Positions 7,442 through 15,980 are shown, counted from the first letter of the stretch. The stretch is 48,471 nt of DNA from a bacterium (GCA_028275345.1 JAPWUV010000014.1:1-48471); one strand, 5' to 3'. The notes: generated from the sequence alone by a model not told the origin. Numbers and translations are program-made.

Positions 7442-8617
7442 CTACGCTTTCCCTCGGGCTGCGCTTTCTTTGATCAGATGGCGGGCGATCACATTCCGCT
7501 GGATCTGATTGGTCCCTTCGTAGATCTGGGTGATCTTGGCGTCGCGCATGTATTTCTCGATCGGATACTCCCGCATATACCCGTAACCGCCGAAGATCTG
7601 TACCGCGTCGGTCGTGACGCGCATGGCCACATCGCTGGCGAAGAGCTTCGCCATGGCGGAGACCTTCCCGTAGTCTTTCCCGCCCCGATCGATGTAGCGC
7701 GCCACCGCGTAGATCAGCGCTCTCGCCGCCTCGATCTCGGTCGCCATGTCCGCGAGCATGAACTGGATGCCCTGGAACGAGGCGATGCTCTGACCAAACT
7801 GCTTCCGCTGGCGCGCGTATTCGAGCGCCAGGTCCAAGGCTCCCTGAGCGATCCCCAAGGCTTGGGCGGCCACTCCGGGTCGCGACTGGTCCAGCGTCTG
7901 CAAAGCGATCACGAAGCCGAGCCCCTCGCGACCCAGGAGATTCTCCTTCGGCACGCGACAATTGTCGAAGTGGATCTCCGCGGTAGCTGAGGCGCGGATC
8001 CCCATCTTGTCTTCCTTCTTGCCCACGATCAGTCCCGGCGTATCCGCGTCCACGACGAAGGCCGAGGCGCCCCGGCTTCCCTTGCTCGGGTCGGTGAGGG
8101 CGATGACCGTGTACACGCCCGCCACGCCCCCGTTGGTGATGAAATGTTTGGTCCCATTGAGCACATAGGAATCGCCGTCGCGGACGGCAGTGGTGCGGAG
8201 CGCTCCGGCGTCCGAACCCGCTTCGGGTTCGGTGAGGCAAAAGGCAGCGAGGATCTCCCCCTCGGCGATGCGCGGGAGGTAACGCTGCTTCTGCTCGGGC
8301 GATCCGGCGATCAGGATGGGCATGGCGCCAAGAGCCGTGCCTGCCACCGCCAGGGCGATCCCAGCGCAGGCCCGGGATAGCTCCTCCGTCACCAGCACCA
8401 AGCCCATGATCCCCATCCCCAGGCCCCCGTATTCCTCCGGAATCGCCACGGCGAACAGACCCGCCTCCCGGAATACCTGGACCATTTCCCAAGGAAATTC
8501 CCCAGAACGATCGTACTTGGCCGCCACCGGCCTCACCTTCTCCTCAGCGATCCGCCGGGCCAGCTGCTGCAATTCCTTTTCTTCGTCCGTCAGAAAGTAG
8601 TCCATCGCCTCCCTCAT
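7442..8617 (-). CDS. Acyl-CoA dehydrogenase
   Basis: 391 residues with the full acyl-CoA dehydrogenase fold: N-terminal helical domain (PEEYGGLGMGIMG), middle beta domain with AAFCLTEPEAGSDAG and the substrate/FAD loop KHFITNGGVAGVYTVIA, and C-terminal helical domain with RKQFGQSIASFQGIQFMLADM. The catalytic-base region reads IYEGTNQIQRNVIARHLI, the pattern of short-chain butyryl-CoA-type enzymes. It would oxidise acyl-CoA to enoyl-CoA, passing electrons to ETF. The ATG at 8617 overlaps the rnc stop (ATGA); a second ATG four codons on (8605) is also possible. No etfAB genes are in the window. A degradative-type enzyme at the end of a fatty-acid synthesis run is notable. Confidence 0.92.
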   Translation of the reverse strand: MREAMDYFLTDEEKELQQLARRIAEEKVRPVAAKYDRSGEFPWEMVQVFREAGLFAVAIPEEYGGLGMGIMGLVLVTEELSRACAGIALAVAGTALGAMPILIAGSPEQKQRYLPRIAEGEILAAFCLTEPEAGSDAGALRTTAVRDGDSYVLNGTKHFITNGGVAGVYTVIALTDPSKGSRGASAFVVDADTPGLIVGKKEDKMGIRASATAEIHFDNCRVPKENLLGREGLGFVIALQTLDQSRPGVAAQALGIAQGALDLALEYARQRKQFGQSIASFQGIQFMLADMATEIEAARALIYAVARYIDRGGKDYGKVSAMAKLFASDVAMRVTTDAVQIFGGYGYMREYPIEKYMRDAKITQIYEGTNQIQRNVIARHLIKESAARGKA

Positions 8618-9483
8618 TCGCGTTGATCCTGAAGCTGCCTCAGGGCCTCCCGCGCTGCTTGCTGCTCCGCGAGCTTCTTGGTCCGGCCGCGCCCGATCCC
8701 CCGCGCGTGACCCGCCACATCGACCTCCACGGTGAACATCTTGTCGTGATCGGGACCCTCTTCCCGGATCACCCGGTAGACGGGATTGCCCCAGCTGCGC
8801 GCCTGGGCGAATTCCAGCAGCTCGCTCTTGTAGTTTCGGAACACCTCCTCTTGAAGGAGCTGGTTCATCCCGGAAAGGACAAACCGCCGCACGAAGCGCA
8901 TCGCCTCTTCGAAGCCGGCGTCCAGATAGATGGCGCCAATCAGGGCCTCCAGGCAATCGGACAGGATGGACGGACGCTCCCTCCCGCCGCTCCGCTCCTC
9001 CGCCGCGCTCATCCGGATGAACCGTCCCAGGCGGATCCGCTTAGCCACCCGCGAGAGCACCTGCTGGCTCACCACAAGCGACTTGATCCCCGTCAGCTCA
9101 CCTTCCGGCTTGCGGGGAAAACGCCGGAAAAGATACTCCGTGACCGCCAGACCGAGCACGGCGTCCCCCAGCAGCTCGAGGCGCTCGTTGGAGACCAGCC
9201 GAGCCGCTTTCCCCCCGGATGCGTAGGAGCGGTGCGTCAGAGCCTGGCGCAGCAGATCCAGGTCGCGAAACCGATACCCGATCAGCCGGCCCAGCTCCTG
9301 CACCCACCTCTCGGAACTCGCCGGCCGGCCTCGGAAACATCTTCCCCACAGCGCCTTGAGCCACAAGCGGAGCGACCCGAAGGGGTCCCGGCCTTGAGGC
9401 CGCCGAGATGGGCCCCCGCCGCCGGTGCTGGGCCGTGCTCGCTTTCCACGCCTCGGTCCGTGGTCCGCCTCTGGTGCGATCAA
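8614..9483 (-). CDS. rnc: Ribonuclease III
   Basis: 289 residues from a TTG at 9483. The RNase III signature ERLELLGDAVLGLAV and the second metal-site region LSDCLEALIGAIYLDAG are intact. A C-terminal dsRNA-binding domain follows (NYKSELLEFAQARSWGNPVY ... GRTKKLAEQQAAREAL, shown only in part). It processes rRNA and other double-stranded RNA. The chosen start lies six bases after fabF with a GAGGGG-type site upstream, but gives ~60 extra basic residues before the catalytic domain, so a later start is possible. fabF-rnc adjacency is common in bacteria. Confidence 0.93.
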   Translation of the reverse strand: MIAPEADHGPRRGKRARPSTGGGGPSRRPQGRDPFGSLRLWLKALWGRCFRGRPASSERWVQELGRLIGYRFRDLDLLRQALTHRSYASGGKAARLVSNERLELLGDAVLGLAVTEYLFRRFPRKPEGELTGIKSLVVSQQVLSRVAKRIRLGRFIRMSAAEERSGGRERPSILSDCLEALIGAIYLDAGFEEAMRFVRRFVLSGMNQLLQEEVFRNYKSELLEFAQARSWGNPVYRVIREEGPDHDKMFTVEVDVAGHARGIGRGRTKKLAEQQAAREALRQLQDQRE

Positions 9484-9489
9484 CCCCGC

Positions 9490-10737
9490 TCACCCCTCAA
9501 ACCGCTTCACTGCCAGGCACACGTTGTGCCCCCCGAAACCGAAGGAATTGGAGATCGCCGCGCGCACCTCCCGTCGAATGGCCTGATTGGGCACGTAGTT
9601 CAGGTCGCATTCCGGATCAGGCTTCTCGTAGTTGATGGTCGGGTGGATCATGCCATCTCGGATCGTGAGCACGGTGGCCACCAACTCCACGGCGCCTCCA
9701 GCCCCGAGCAGGTGCCCGATCATGGACTTCGTGGAGCTCACGGGAATTGCGTAGGCGCGTTCTCCGAAAACAGCCTTGATCGCCTTCGTCTCCTCCCGGT
9801 CGTTGTAGGGGGTACTTGTCCCGTGCGCGTTGATGTAGTCGATGTCCTTGGGCTCGAGACCCGCATCCCGAAGAGCCAGAAGCATGGCGCGCGCCGCCCC
9901 CTCGCCGCCTGGCGCCGGAGCAGTGATGTGGTACGCGTCGGCGGTGTAGCCAGCGCCCGCCATCTCGGCGTAGATGCGGGCCCCGCGACGTTTCGCGTGC
10001 TCCAGTTCCTCCAACACGAGGACGCCCGCTCCCTCCCCCATCACGAATCCGTCTCGATCCGCATCGAAGGGACGGCTGGCTCGCTCCGGCTCATCGTTCC
10101 GAGTGGAAAGAGCCCGCATTGCGTTGAAACCCGCCACACCCATCGGCAGAATGGCCGCCTCTGTGCCCCCCACGATCATCACATCCGCCCTCCCATCGCG
10201 GACCATCTGAAAGCCTTCCCCGATGGCGTGGGAACTGGAGGCACAGGCGGAGACGGTGGAATAATTCGGCCCCTTGAACCCGTGCATGATGGAAACGTGC
10301 CCCGGCACGATATCCGCGATGAGCATCGGGATGAAGAAGGGGCTCACCCGCCGGGGCCCGTGGTCGAACAGCTTCTTGATCTCGGCGGAGAAGGTCTCCA
10401 TGCCACCGATCCCGCTGGCAATGATGACCCCCACCCGCTCCTTGTCCACATCGGCGTTCAGGAGACCGGCGTCTTCGATGGCGAGATTCGCCGCTGCCAC
10501 GCCGTATTGGCAGAAACGATCCATGCGGCGGGCTTCCTTGCGATCGATGTAGTCCTCCGGGTTGAAATCCTTCACCTCGGCAGCGATCTTCGTCTCGTAC
10601 TCCGAGGTGTCGAAACGGGTGATGGGCCCCACCCCGCTGCGCCCTTCCAGCAGAGATCTCCAAAAGCTCTCCAGCGTGTTCCCGACCGGAGTGATCACGC
10701 CCATGCCGGTGATGACTACTCTGCGCCTTGGGATCAT
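9490..10737 (-). CDS. fabF: 3-oxoacyl-[acyl-carrier-protein] synthase II (KAS II)
   Basis: 415 residues; the elongating condensing enzyme of type II fatty-acid synthesis. The thiolase-fold catalytic residues are all visible: Cys165 (TVSACASSSH), His305 (NAHGTSTPYND), Lys337 (SSTKSMIG) and His342 (GHLLGAGG). The start is the ATG at 10737 (MIPRRRVVITGMG), with a GGGGACGG site; an open frame extends 54 codons upstream but is arginine- and glycine-rich shadow sequence. It follows acpP after a 307-base gap that contains two hairpins. No fabZ or enoyl-ACP reductase is seen in the window. Confidence 0.96.
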   Translation of the reverse strand: MIPRRRVVITGMGVITPVGNTLESFWRSLLEGRSGVGPITRFDTSEYETKIAAEVKDFNPEDYIDRKEARRMDRFCQYGVAAANLAIEDAGLLNADVDKERVGVIIASGIGGMETFSAEIKKLFDHGPRRVSPFFIPMLIADIVPGHVSIMHGFKGPNYSTVSACASSSHAIGEGFQMVRDGRADVMIVGGTEAAILPMGVAGFNAMRALSTRNDEPERASRPFDADRDGFVMGEGAGVLVLEELEHAKRRGARIYAEMAGAGYTADAYHITAPAPGGEGAARAMLLALRDAGLEPKDIDYINAHGTSTPYNDREETKAIKAVFGERAYAIPVSSTKSMIGHLLGAGGAVELVATVLTIRDGMIHPTINYEKPDPECDLNYVPNQAIRREVRAAISNSFGFGGHNVCLAVKRFEG

Positions 10738-10939
10738 ACACCGTCCCCGTATTTGTGGACCCTTCCGCCCGCTCCTCGCGGATGACCCCTCTCGCCCCGT
10801 GAACTCACCCGCCCTCCGGACGACAGCCGCCCCCCCCTTTCCACGCTCCGCCGTCCGGACAAAGGCGCATGCCCCTCCCCCCGAGAAGGCCGGGCGCAAA
10901 CAGAATCGCCATCAGCCATCCCCATGCGGCCGGCGCGTT

Positions 10940-10961
10940 GGGAGCCGAAGATTCGGCTCCC
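10940..10961 (-). other. Stem-loop downstream of acpP
   Basis: GGGAGCCGA pairs perfectly with TCGGCTCCC around a 4-base loop (9 bp). There is no T run after it on the minus strand, so it is more likely a partial terminator or an mRNA 3'-end stabiliser for the acpP message than a full terminator. Confidence 0.6.
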
Positions 10962-10968
10962 GTGGGAG

Positions 10969-10992
10969 GGGGTGTCCGTCCTGGCACACCCC
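10969..10992 (-). other. Second stem-loop downstream of acpP
   Basis: GGGGTGT (10969-10975) pairs with ACACCCC (10986-10992) around a 10-base loop. It lies about 50 bases after the acpP stop and before the stronger hairpin, so acpP transcripts would carry tandem 3' structures. Confidence 0.5.
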
Positions 10993-11044
10993 TCACCACG
11001 CGGGTCTCTTGTGTAGTGACCGATGGCGATCGGAACTTCGCGCC

Positions 11045-11293
11045 CTATTCTTGCTCTTTGGCGGCGAGCTTTTGCTTCAGGTACTCGAGAGCCTTGCCCA
11101 CGGTGGTCAGCTTTTCCGCTTCCTCGTCCGGGATCTCGATGCCGAATTCCTCTTCGAAGGCCATCACCAATTCCACGGTGTCCAGGGAGTCAGCACCGAG
11201 GTCATCGATGAAGGAAGCGTCCGGAGTCACTGCCTCAGGTTCGACACCCAGCTGCTCCACGATGATTTCTCGGACTCTGTCTTCCAATGCCAT
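11045..11293 (-). CDS. acpP: Acyl carrier protein
   Basis: 82 residues, acidic, with the phosphopantetheine attachment site at Ser36 in [11 protein letters not shown]. It carries growing acyl chains for FabD, FabH, FabG and FabF, all encoded around it. The start is the ATG at 11293 ([11 protein letters not shown]), with a strong AGGAGG site eight bases upstream; a longer open frame of 16 codons ahead is rejected. fabG ends 45 bases upstream. Tandem hairpins follow the gene, which would fit the high ACP level cells need compared with the enzymes. Confidence 0.97.
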   Translation of the reverse strand: MALEDRVREIIVEQLGVEPEAVTPDASFIDDLGADSLDTVELVMAFEEEFGIEIPDEEAEKLTTVGKALEYLKQKLAAKEQE

Positions 11294-11337
11294 CCTTGTT
11301 TCCTCCTCTTCGATTCGCTTCACCCTGACTTTCATCC

Positions 11338-12081
11338 TCACATGAGCATGCCGCCGTCAACCTGGATCACCTGCCCCGTGATGTAGGAGGCGTCGTCGGA
11401 TACCAGAAACGCCACCACCCGCGCCACATCCTCGGGCAGCCCAGGTCGACCCAGCGGAATGGCCTGCAGGTAGCTCTTCTTCACCTCCTCCGGCAGGGAA
11501 CGGGTCATCTCCGTCTCGATGAAGCCCGGAGCCACGGCATTGACCGTGATGCCGCGGGAAGCCAGCTCCTTGGCCGCGGACTTCGTCAGGCCGATCACCC
11601 CCGCCTTCGACGCTGCGTAATTCGCCTGCCCCGCGTTGCCCATCAGCCCCACCACGGAGGAGATGTTCACGATGCGTCCGAAGCGCTGGCGCATCATGGG
11701 GCGGGCCGCTGCGCGCAGGCAATTGAACGTCCCCCGCAGATTCACGTCGATGACCTTCTGCCAGTCCTCGTCCTTCATGCGGACCAGCAGGCCATCTCGC
11801 GTGATCCCAGCGTTGTTCACCAAGATATCAATTCTCCCGAACTGCGCAACCGTTTGCTCGACGAGATTGTCCGCTTCCTGAGGATTGGACACGTCCGCCC
11901 GGATCGCCACTCCCCGGACGCCCTTCGCCTGCACTTCCTCCGCTGTGCTCTGCGCTTCCTCCAACAGGACATCCGACACCACCACGTGGCAACCCAGCTC
12001 CGCCAAGTGCAGCGCGATGGCCTTGCCGATCCCCCTTGCCGCGCCCGTAACCACCGCCACTTTGCCTTCCAACTTTCTCAC
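11338..12081 (-). CDS. fabG: 3-oxoacyl-[acyl-carrier-protein] reductase
   Basis: 247 residues; a classical short-chain dehydrogenase. The NADP-binding motif TGAARGIG is at residues 12-19, NNAG at 89-92, the catalytic Ser142 in NISSVVG, and Tyr155/Lys159 in YAASK. It reduces 3-oxoacyl-ACP with NADPH. The GTG start overlaps the fabD stop by four bases (GTGA). Length and motifs are typical of FabG. Confidence 0.96.
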   Translation of the reverse strand: MRKLEGKVAVVTGAARGIGKAIALHLAELGCHVVVSDVLLEEAQSTAEEVQAKGVRGVAIRADVSNPQEADNLVEQTVAQFGRIDILVNNAGITRDGLLVRMKDEDWQKVIDVNLRGTFNCLRAAARPMMRQRFGRIVNISSVVGLMGNAGQANYAASKAGVIGLTKSAAKELASRGITVNAVAPGFIETEMTRSLPEEVKKSYLQAIPLGRPGLPEDVARVVAFLVSDDASYITGQVIQVDGGMLM

Positions 12082-13034
12082 GCTGAGACTCCCGGTGGCT
12101 TTTTGCCCATCTGCTCAATGAGCTGCCGCAGCTCCTCCGCCCTACCGGCCGAAACACCCTTGGCCTCCCGGTCGATCCGCCGGAGGAGTCCAAGGAGGAC
12201 GCTGCCCGGTCCCACTTCGTAGAACGTGTCGAATCCGTCCGCCAGCATCCTGCGCATGGCGGGCTCCCAGAGCACGGGCGAGGAAAGTTGCTTCTCCAGA
12301 GCCTGCCGAAGCTCCTGCGGGTCGCGAGCCGGAGCGCTCGTAGCATTGCAATACACAGGGACGCGCGCCGGACTGAGCTTCACCTCCGCGAGGATCTCGG
12401 CGAAACGCTCTGCGGCCGGGGCCATCAACGGCGAGTGAAAGGCCCCGCTCACGGAGAGCATGACCACGCGCTTGGCTCCCGCCTCCCGTGCCAGCTCCGC
12501 CGCTCTCTGGACGGCACCGGGTGAACCCGAAATCACGATCTGGCCCGGAGCGTTGTAGTTGGCAGGACCCACCCACTCCGTGTCCGTCCGCGCCTGCAAG
12601 CAGATCCGCTCTACCTCTACGGGCTCCAACCCGAGGACGGCAGCCATGGTGCCGGGATTCCGCTGGCCTGCCTCCTGCATCTGGCGTCCGCGCTCAGCCA
12701 CAAGCTTCAAGGCGGTTTCGAAATCCAAGACCCCGGCAGCCACGAGCGCCGTGTACTCGCCCAGGCTATGTCCGGCCACTCCGTGGAACTCGAAGCCCGT
12801 GTCTTGAAGCACGCGCAGCGCGGCCACGCTGTGAACAAAGATGGCTGGTTGCGTGTAGCGCGTTTGGACGAGGAGCTCTTCCGGTCCTTCGAAACAGATG
12901 GACCGGAGAGGGAAGTCCAGGAGCTCTTCGGCGCGGGCGAAGGTTTCCGCCGCCGCGGGGAAGTTCTGCACCAGATCCTTGCCCATCCCGACGTACTGGG
13001 AGCCCTGACCTGGAAAGAGCAGTGCCGTCGCCAT
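12078..13034 (-). CDS. fabD: Malonyl-CoA:ACP transacylase
   Basis: 318 residues. The active-site Ser90 is in GHSLGEY, the oxyanion region is FPGQGSQYVGMG near the N-terminus, and the catalytic His lies in SGAFHSPLM. It moves malonyl groups from CoA to ACP for chain elongation. The ATG at 13034 has a GAGGAGAGG site. It sits between fabH (24 bases upstream) and fabG (4-base overlap), the usual order in bacterial fab clusters. Confidence 0.96.
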   Translation of the reverse strand: MATALLFPGQGSQYVGMGKDLVQNFPAAAETFARAEELLDFPLRSICFEGPEELLVQTRYTQPAIFVHSVAALRVLQDTGFEFHGVAGHSLGEYTALVAAGVLDFETALKLVAERGRQMQEAGQRNPGTMAAVLGLEPVEVERICLQARTDTEWVGPANYNAPGQIVISGSPGAVQRAAELAREAGAKRVVMLSVSGAFHSPLMAPAAERFAEILAEVKLSPARVPVYCNATSAPARDPQELRQALEKQLSSPVLWEPAMRRMLADGFDTFYEVGPGSVLLGLLRRIDREAKGVSAGRAEELRQLIEQMGKKPPGVSA

Positions 13035-13058
13035 CCTCTCCTCGCCGGTGGAAGCTAT

Positions 13059-14051
13059 TCAGAACCGAAGTAGCGCCGAGCCCCAAGTGAACCCGGCTCC
13101 GAACGCCACCAGCAGAACCAGATCGCCCGGGCGGAGCCTACCTTCCTGCTTCGCCTCCGCAAGGGCGATGGGGATCGAAGCCGCGGAGGTGTTGCCGTAC
13201 TTCTGGATGTTGACGAACACGCGTTCCGGCGGGATCTTCACGCGCTTGGCCGTCGCCTCGATGATGCGCGAGTTGGCCTGGTGGGGGATGAGGAGAGCCA
13301 CATCATCGCCGCTCAGCCCATTCCGCTCGAGAATGTACTCCGCCGCCTCGCCCATGGCGGTCACCGCATATTTGAACACCTCCCTGCCTTCCATCTTGAT
13401 GTAGTGATACTTCTCGTCGACCGTCTTGTGCGAAGCTGGGTACTTGGTTCCGCCACCGGGCATGTACAGCAGTTCGTGGAGGCTACCGTCGCTGCGGAGG
13501 TACGTATCCAGGATGCCTCTGCCGCTGCCGTCGGCGGGCGCCACAATAGCCGCACCCGCCCCGTCTCCGAAGAGCACGCACGTGGCCCGATCCTCGTAGT
13601 CGGTGATGCGCGAGAGGATCTCCGCCCCAACCACGGCGATGTGGCGAAACTGTCCCGAGGCGATCAAACCATTGGCGATACTGAGCGCGTAGATGAAGCC
13701 GGAGCACGCCGCAGCGATGTCGAAGGCAGCCGCCTGCTTGGCGCCGAGCTTATCCTGAACGAAGCAAGCGGTGGAGGGAAATTGCATGTCGCCAGTGACG
13801 GTGGCCACGATGATGGCGTCGAGATCGGAGACCGTCATCCCGGCGTCGTCCAGAGCCCGCTGCACCGCCTCGGCGGCAAGATCCGACGTATCCCTCCCCT
13901 CCTCGGCGATGTGGCGGACCTCCATCCCAGTGCGCGTCTTGATCCACTCGTCGGTGGTATCGACGATCTTCTCAAGATCGGAGTTCGTCAGCAGCTTCTC
14001 TGGGACGGCGAGCCCCACCCCTCGGATCATCGATGTGATCTGTCTGGCCAC
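13059..14051 (-). CDS. fabH: 3-oxoacyl-[acyl-carrier-protein] synthase III (KAS III)
   Basis: 330 residues; starts fatty-acid synthesis by condensing acetyl-CoA (or a branched acyl-CoA) with malonyl-ACP. The catalytic triad is intact: Cys116 (AAACSGF), His257 (IPHQANSRI) and Asn287 (YGNTSAAS). The GTG at 14051 has GGGGTGG upstream; an in-frame ATG at 14030 lacks a site. With the GTG, the gene overlaps the 3' end of plsX by 80 bases, longer than the other overlaps here. Confidence 0.95.
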   Translation of the reverse strand: MARQITSMIRGVGLAVPEKLLTNSDLEKIVDTTDEWIKTRTGMEVRHIAEEGRDTSDLAAEAVQRALDDAGMTVSDLDAIIVATVTGDMQFPSTACFVQDKLGAKQAAAFDIAAACSGFIYALSIANGLIASGQFRHIAVVGAEILSRITDYEDRATCVLFGDGAGAAIVAPADGSGRGILDTYLRSDGSLHELLYMPGGGTKYPASHKTVDEKYHYIKMEGREVFKYAVTAMGEAAEYILERNGLSGDDVALLIPHQANSRIIEATAKRVKIPPERVFVNIQKYGNTSAASIPIALAEAKQEGRLRPGDLVLLVAFGAGFTWGSALLRF

Positions 14052-15069
14052 GATCCACCCCGTTCCACTGGACCAACTGTTCGGCGATCCGATCGCTCAC
14101 GCGTTCCTCGATCATCTTCCGGGCTTCTCGGATGGCATTTCGAACAGCCCGTGGGCTCGACTTGCCGTGGCCGATGATGACCGTACCTCGTACCCCAAGC
14201 AAGGGAGCCCCACCGTACTGCTGGTAATCGAAGATCTCGCGCAGACGCCGGAAGGTGGGCTTGAGCAACCACGCCCCAAGCATGCGAAAAACCTGCTTGC
14301 CGATGCGGCGCCTCAAACTGGCGGTGTAAAGCCCACCGAAACTCTCCCCGAACTTCAGGAGGACGTTCCCTGTGAACCCGTCCGTCACCACCACATCGGC
14401 CACATCGTGCAAGACGTCCCGACCTTCCACGTTGCCCACGAAATTGAGGGAACTTTCCTCCAGGAGGCGGTAGGCCTGTTGCACCAGCTCGTTGCCTTTG
14501 CCGGGCTCCTCTCCAATGTTGAGCAATCCCACTCTCGGGCGTTCCAACCCGAACAAGCTCGACATGAACACGGAGCCCATCACCCCGAACTGCAGGAGAT
14601 GGATTGGCCGGCAATCCACATTCGCACCCGCGTCGATCAGCAGGCCCCGGCCTCCCTCGCGAGGCAGGAGCACGCCGATGGCCGGACGCTGCACCCCGGG
14701 GAGGCGGCCCAAATGCAGAAGAGCCGCGGCCATCACGGCGCCGGTATTCCCCGCAGACACCACCCCGTCCACTTCCCCATCGCGGTGGAGCCGCATGCAT
14801 ACCACGATGGAACTGTCGGGCTTCTGCCGAACCGCCTGAGCGGGCGTCTCGCCCATTTCGATTCGCTGCCTCGCATGGACCACCTCGATGGGCAGGTGCC
14901 CGATGCGGAAGTGTTTCCCGAGTTCCTCCCGGATGGCGGCCTCATCCCCTACCAGGACAATGCCCACTTCGCCAGCCGCGAAGCGGCAGGCCTCCACCGC
15001 CCCGTGCACAATCGCCGCGGGGGCATGGTCCCCGCCCATCGCATCTACGGCAATCCGCAGTCCCGCCAC
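13972..15069 (-). CDS. plsX: Phosphate acyltransferase PlsX
   Basis: 365 residues, starting with the family's GLRIAVDAMGGDHAP. Other hallmarks are VSAGNTGAVMAAAL, GANVDCRP and the conserved C-terminal VRGTVIIGHGKS. PlsX makes acyl-phosphate from acyl-ACP, the first step of phospholipid synthesis with PlsY. The GTG at 15069 has a CGGAG site. The C-terminus is about 35 residues longer than usual and runs into fabH. The gene lies directly after an intrinsic terminator that follows rpmF, with only 33 bases between the T run and the start. Confidence 0.95.
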   Translation of the reverse strand: MAGLRIAVDAMGGDHAPAAIVHGAVEACRFAAGEVGIVLVGDEAAIREELGKHFRIGHLPIEVVHARQRIEMGETPAQAVRQKPDSSIVVCMRLHRDGEVDGVVSAGNTGAVMAAALLHLGRLPGVQRPAIGVLLPREGGRGLLIDAGANVDCRPIHLLQFGVMGSVFMSSLFGLERPRVGLLNIGEEPGKGNELVQQAYRLLEESSLNFVGNVEGRDVLHDVADVVVTDGFTGNVLLKFGESFGGLYTASLRRRIGKQVFRMLGAWLLKPTFRRLREIFDYQQYGGAPLLGVRGTVIIGHGKSSPRAVRNAIREARKMIEERVSDRIAEQLVQWNGVDRGQTDHIDDPRGGARRPREAADELRS

Positions 15070-15102
15070 CTGTGACTCCGCTCGACGCCCGTTTTCTGGG
15101 TC

Positions 15103-15132
15103 AAAAAAAAGACCGCCCCGATTCGGGAGGCC
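15103..15132 (-). terminator. Intrinsic terminator/attenuator between rpmF and plsX
   Basis: On the minus strand a 9-bp stem with one bulged C (GGCCTCCCG pairing with CGGGG-C-GGTC, two G-U pairs, loop AAT; 15132-15111) is followed at once by eight Ts (15110-15103). This is a good intrinsic terminator, yet plsX starts 33 bases later with no room for a promoter, so it probably acts as an attenuator for the downstream fab genes. Confidence 0.75.
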
Positions 15133-15185
15133 TTCGCAATGCCGTGCCTGCCAACGGACGGTTCAGCACTCCTCCGCCCGGGACC

Positions 15186-15365
15186 TCAGTCCCTCGGGAT
15201 GAATACCGAACGTCCTCCGTAGTACCCGCAATTGGGGCAGGCGCGATGAGGCAGCTTGGGCTGGTGACAGTTGGAGCACTCCACGATGGTCGGCGCGGCG
15301 GCCTTCCAGTGGGTGCGGCGTTTGTCTCTCCGCGACCTCGAATGTCGTCGTTTCGGTAGAGCCAT
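15186..15365 (-). CDS. rpmF: 50S ribosomal protein bL32
   Basis: 59 residues beginning [17 protein letters not shown], the normal basic N-terminus of bL32. A zinc ribbon follows, with Cys30-x2-Cys33 and Cys43-x2-Cys46 (the zinc-binding 'C+' form). The ATG at 15365 has AGGAAAGG upstream. The order yceD-rpmF-plsX-fabH-fabD-fabG-acpP-fabF is the classic arrangement coupling ribosome and membrane-lipid production. Confidence 0.97.
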   Translation of the reverse strand: MALPKRRHSRSRRDKRRTHWKAAAPTIVECSNCHQPKLPHRACPNCGYYGGRSVFIPRD

Positions 15366-15383
15366 TGTCCCTTTCCTGACCTT

Positions 15384-15896
15384 TCAGCTTTCCAAAAGCT
15401 TCTTCAGAGCTTCCCAGCGCGGGTCCACCACTGGCTCGGCGCAGCGGCACGGTTCCACGTTGAGATTGGCCCCGCACCTCGGACACAACCCTCGGCATTC
15501 CGGCGAACAGAGACGCTTCCACGGAAGCGCCAGGATCAGCGTCTGGCGCACATCGTCCCCGATATCGATCTCCATGTCGCCAGGATTGATCCGCCGGACT
15601 TCCTCGTATTGAGCCTCTTCCTCGGGCGGAATCACCTTCCCCGATAGCGTGTAGAGGATCAGCATTTGATCCTCGATCTCCGCCACATAGGGCTCGGCGC
15701 ATCGGTCGCAGATCAAATTGGCCCGGGTTCGAAGCTTACCCCGGACCAGGTACTCATCCCCCATCTTCGTCAGGCGAACCTCAAGATGTATCGGATAGTC
15801 GTACCCGTAGGCCTCCTCCAGCTCCACATCCGTGCGCACGAAATCGAACTGATACTCGTGCTCCCCCTCCTCGAGATTGGCGATGGCGATCTTCAT
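15384..15896 (-). CDS. YceD/DUF177-family protein
   Basis: 170 residues (MKIAIANLEEG...). The DUF177 core has RANLICDRCAEPY, and a cysteine-rich C-terminal stretch (CSPECRGLCPRCGANL, then EPCRC) suggests a bound metal. E. coli YceD and its plant relatives affect 23S rRNA accumulation, and the gene is almost always just before rpmF, as here (18 bases). The ATG at 15896 is used; a GTG one codon upstream is possible. The nearest purine-rich site (GAGAGG) is about 17 bases away, so initiation may be weak. It is the first gene behind the 15931-15959 promoter. Confidence 0.88.
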   Translation of the reverse strand: MKIAIANLEEGEHEYQFDFVRTDVELEEAYGYDYPIHLEVRLTKMGDEYLVRGKLRTRANLICDRCAEPYVAEIEDQMLILYTLSGKVIPPEEEAQYEEVRRINPGDMEIDIGDDVRQTLILALPWKRLCSPECRGLCPRCGANLNVEPCRCAEPVVDPRWEALKKLLES

Positions 15897-15930
15897 CACT
15901 GAATACCGTTCATCCTCTCAGCTGGTCGGC

Positions 15931-15959
15931 AATTTAACCACGAGGTCCCAATTAGTCAA
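15931..15959 (-). promoter_or_regulatory. Sigma-70-like promoter for the yceD-rpmF-fab operon
   Basis: Minus strand: -35 TTGACT (15959-15954), a 17-base spacer and -10 TAAATT (15936-15931). It lies just after the GC-rich palindrome that follows the NfnB gene and about 30 bases before the yceD start. No competing promoter was found for the fab genes. Confidence 0.65.
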
Positions 15960-15962
15960 GGA

Positions 15963-15980
15963 CAAAATCCCCGCGCGGGG
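15963..15980 (-). terminator. Weak terminator after the NfnB gene
   Basis: CCCC-GCGC-GGGG (15980-15969, minus strand) is followed by ATTTTG. The stem is short and the T run is four bases. It separates the energy-metabolism run from the yceD promoter. Confidence 0.4.

Larger units (their letters stand above)
10738..11044. other. acpP-fabF intergenic region with two hairpins
   Basis: 307 bases with no gene seen. The only notable content is two stem-loops just downstream of acpP (10940-10961 and 10969-10992, listed separately). No convincing promoter was found for fabF here. Confidence 0.55.

Noticed and set aside
8623-10785. Very long plus-strand open frame opposite rnc and fabF
   Set aside because: Shadow of GC-rich minus-strand genes with intact catalytic motifs; the translated text is His/Pro/Arg-rich without family features.
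15897-15920. Five-codon upstream ORF ending on the yceD start (TGATG overlap)
   Set aside because: The GAGAGG site touches its ATG with no spacing, so translation is unlikely; it may be chance.
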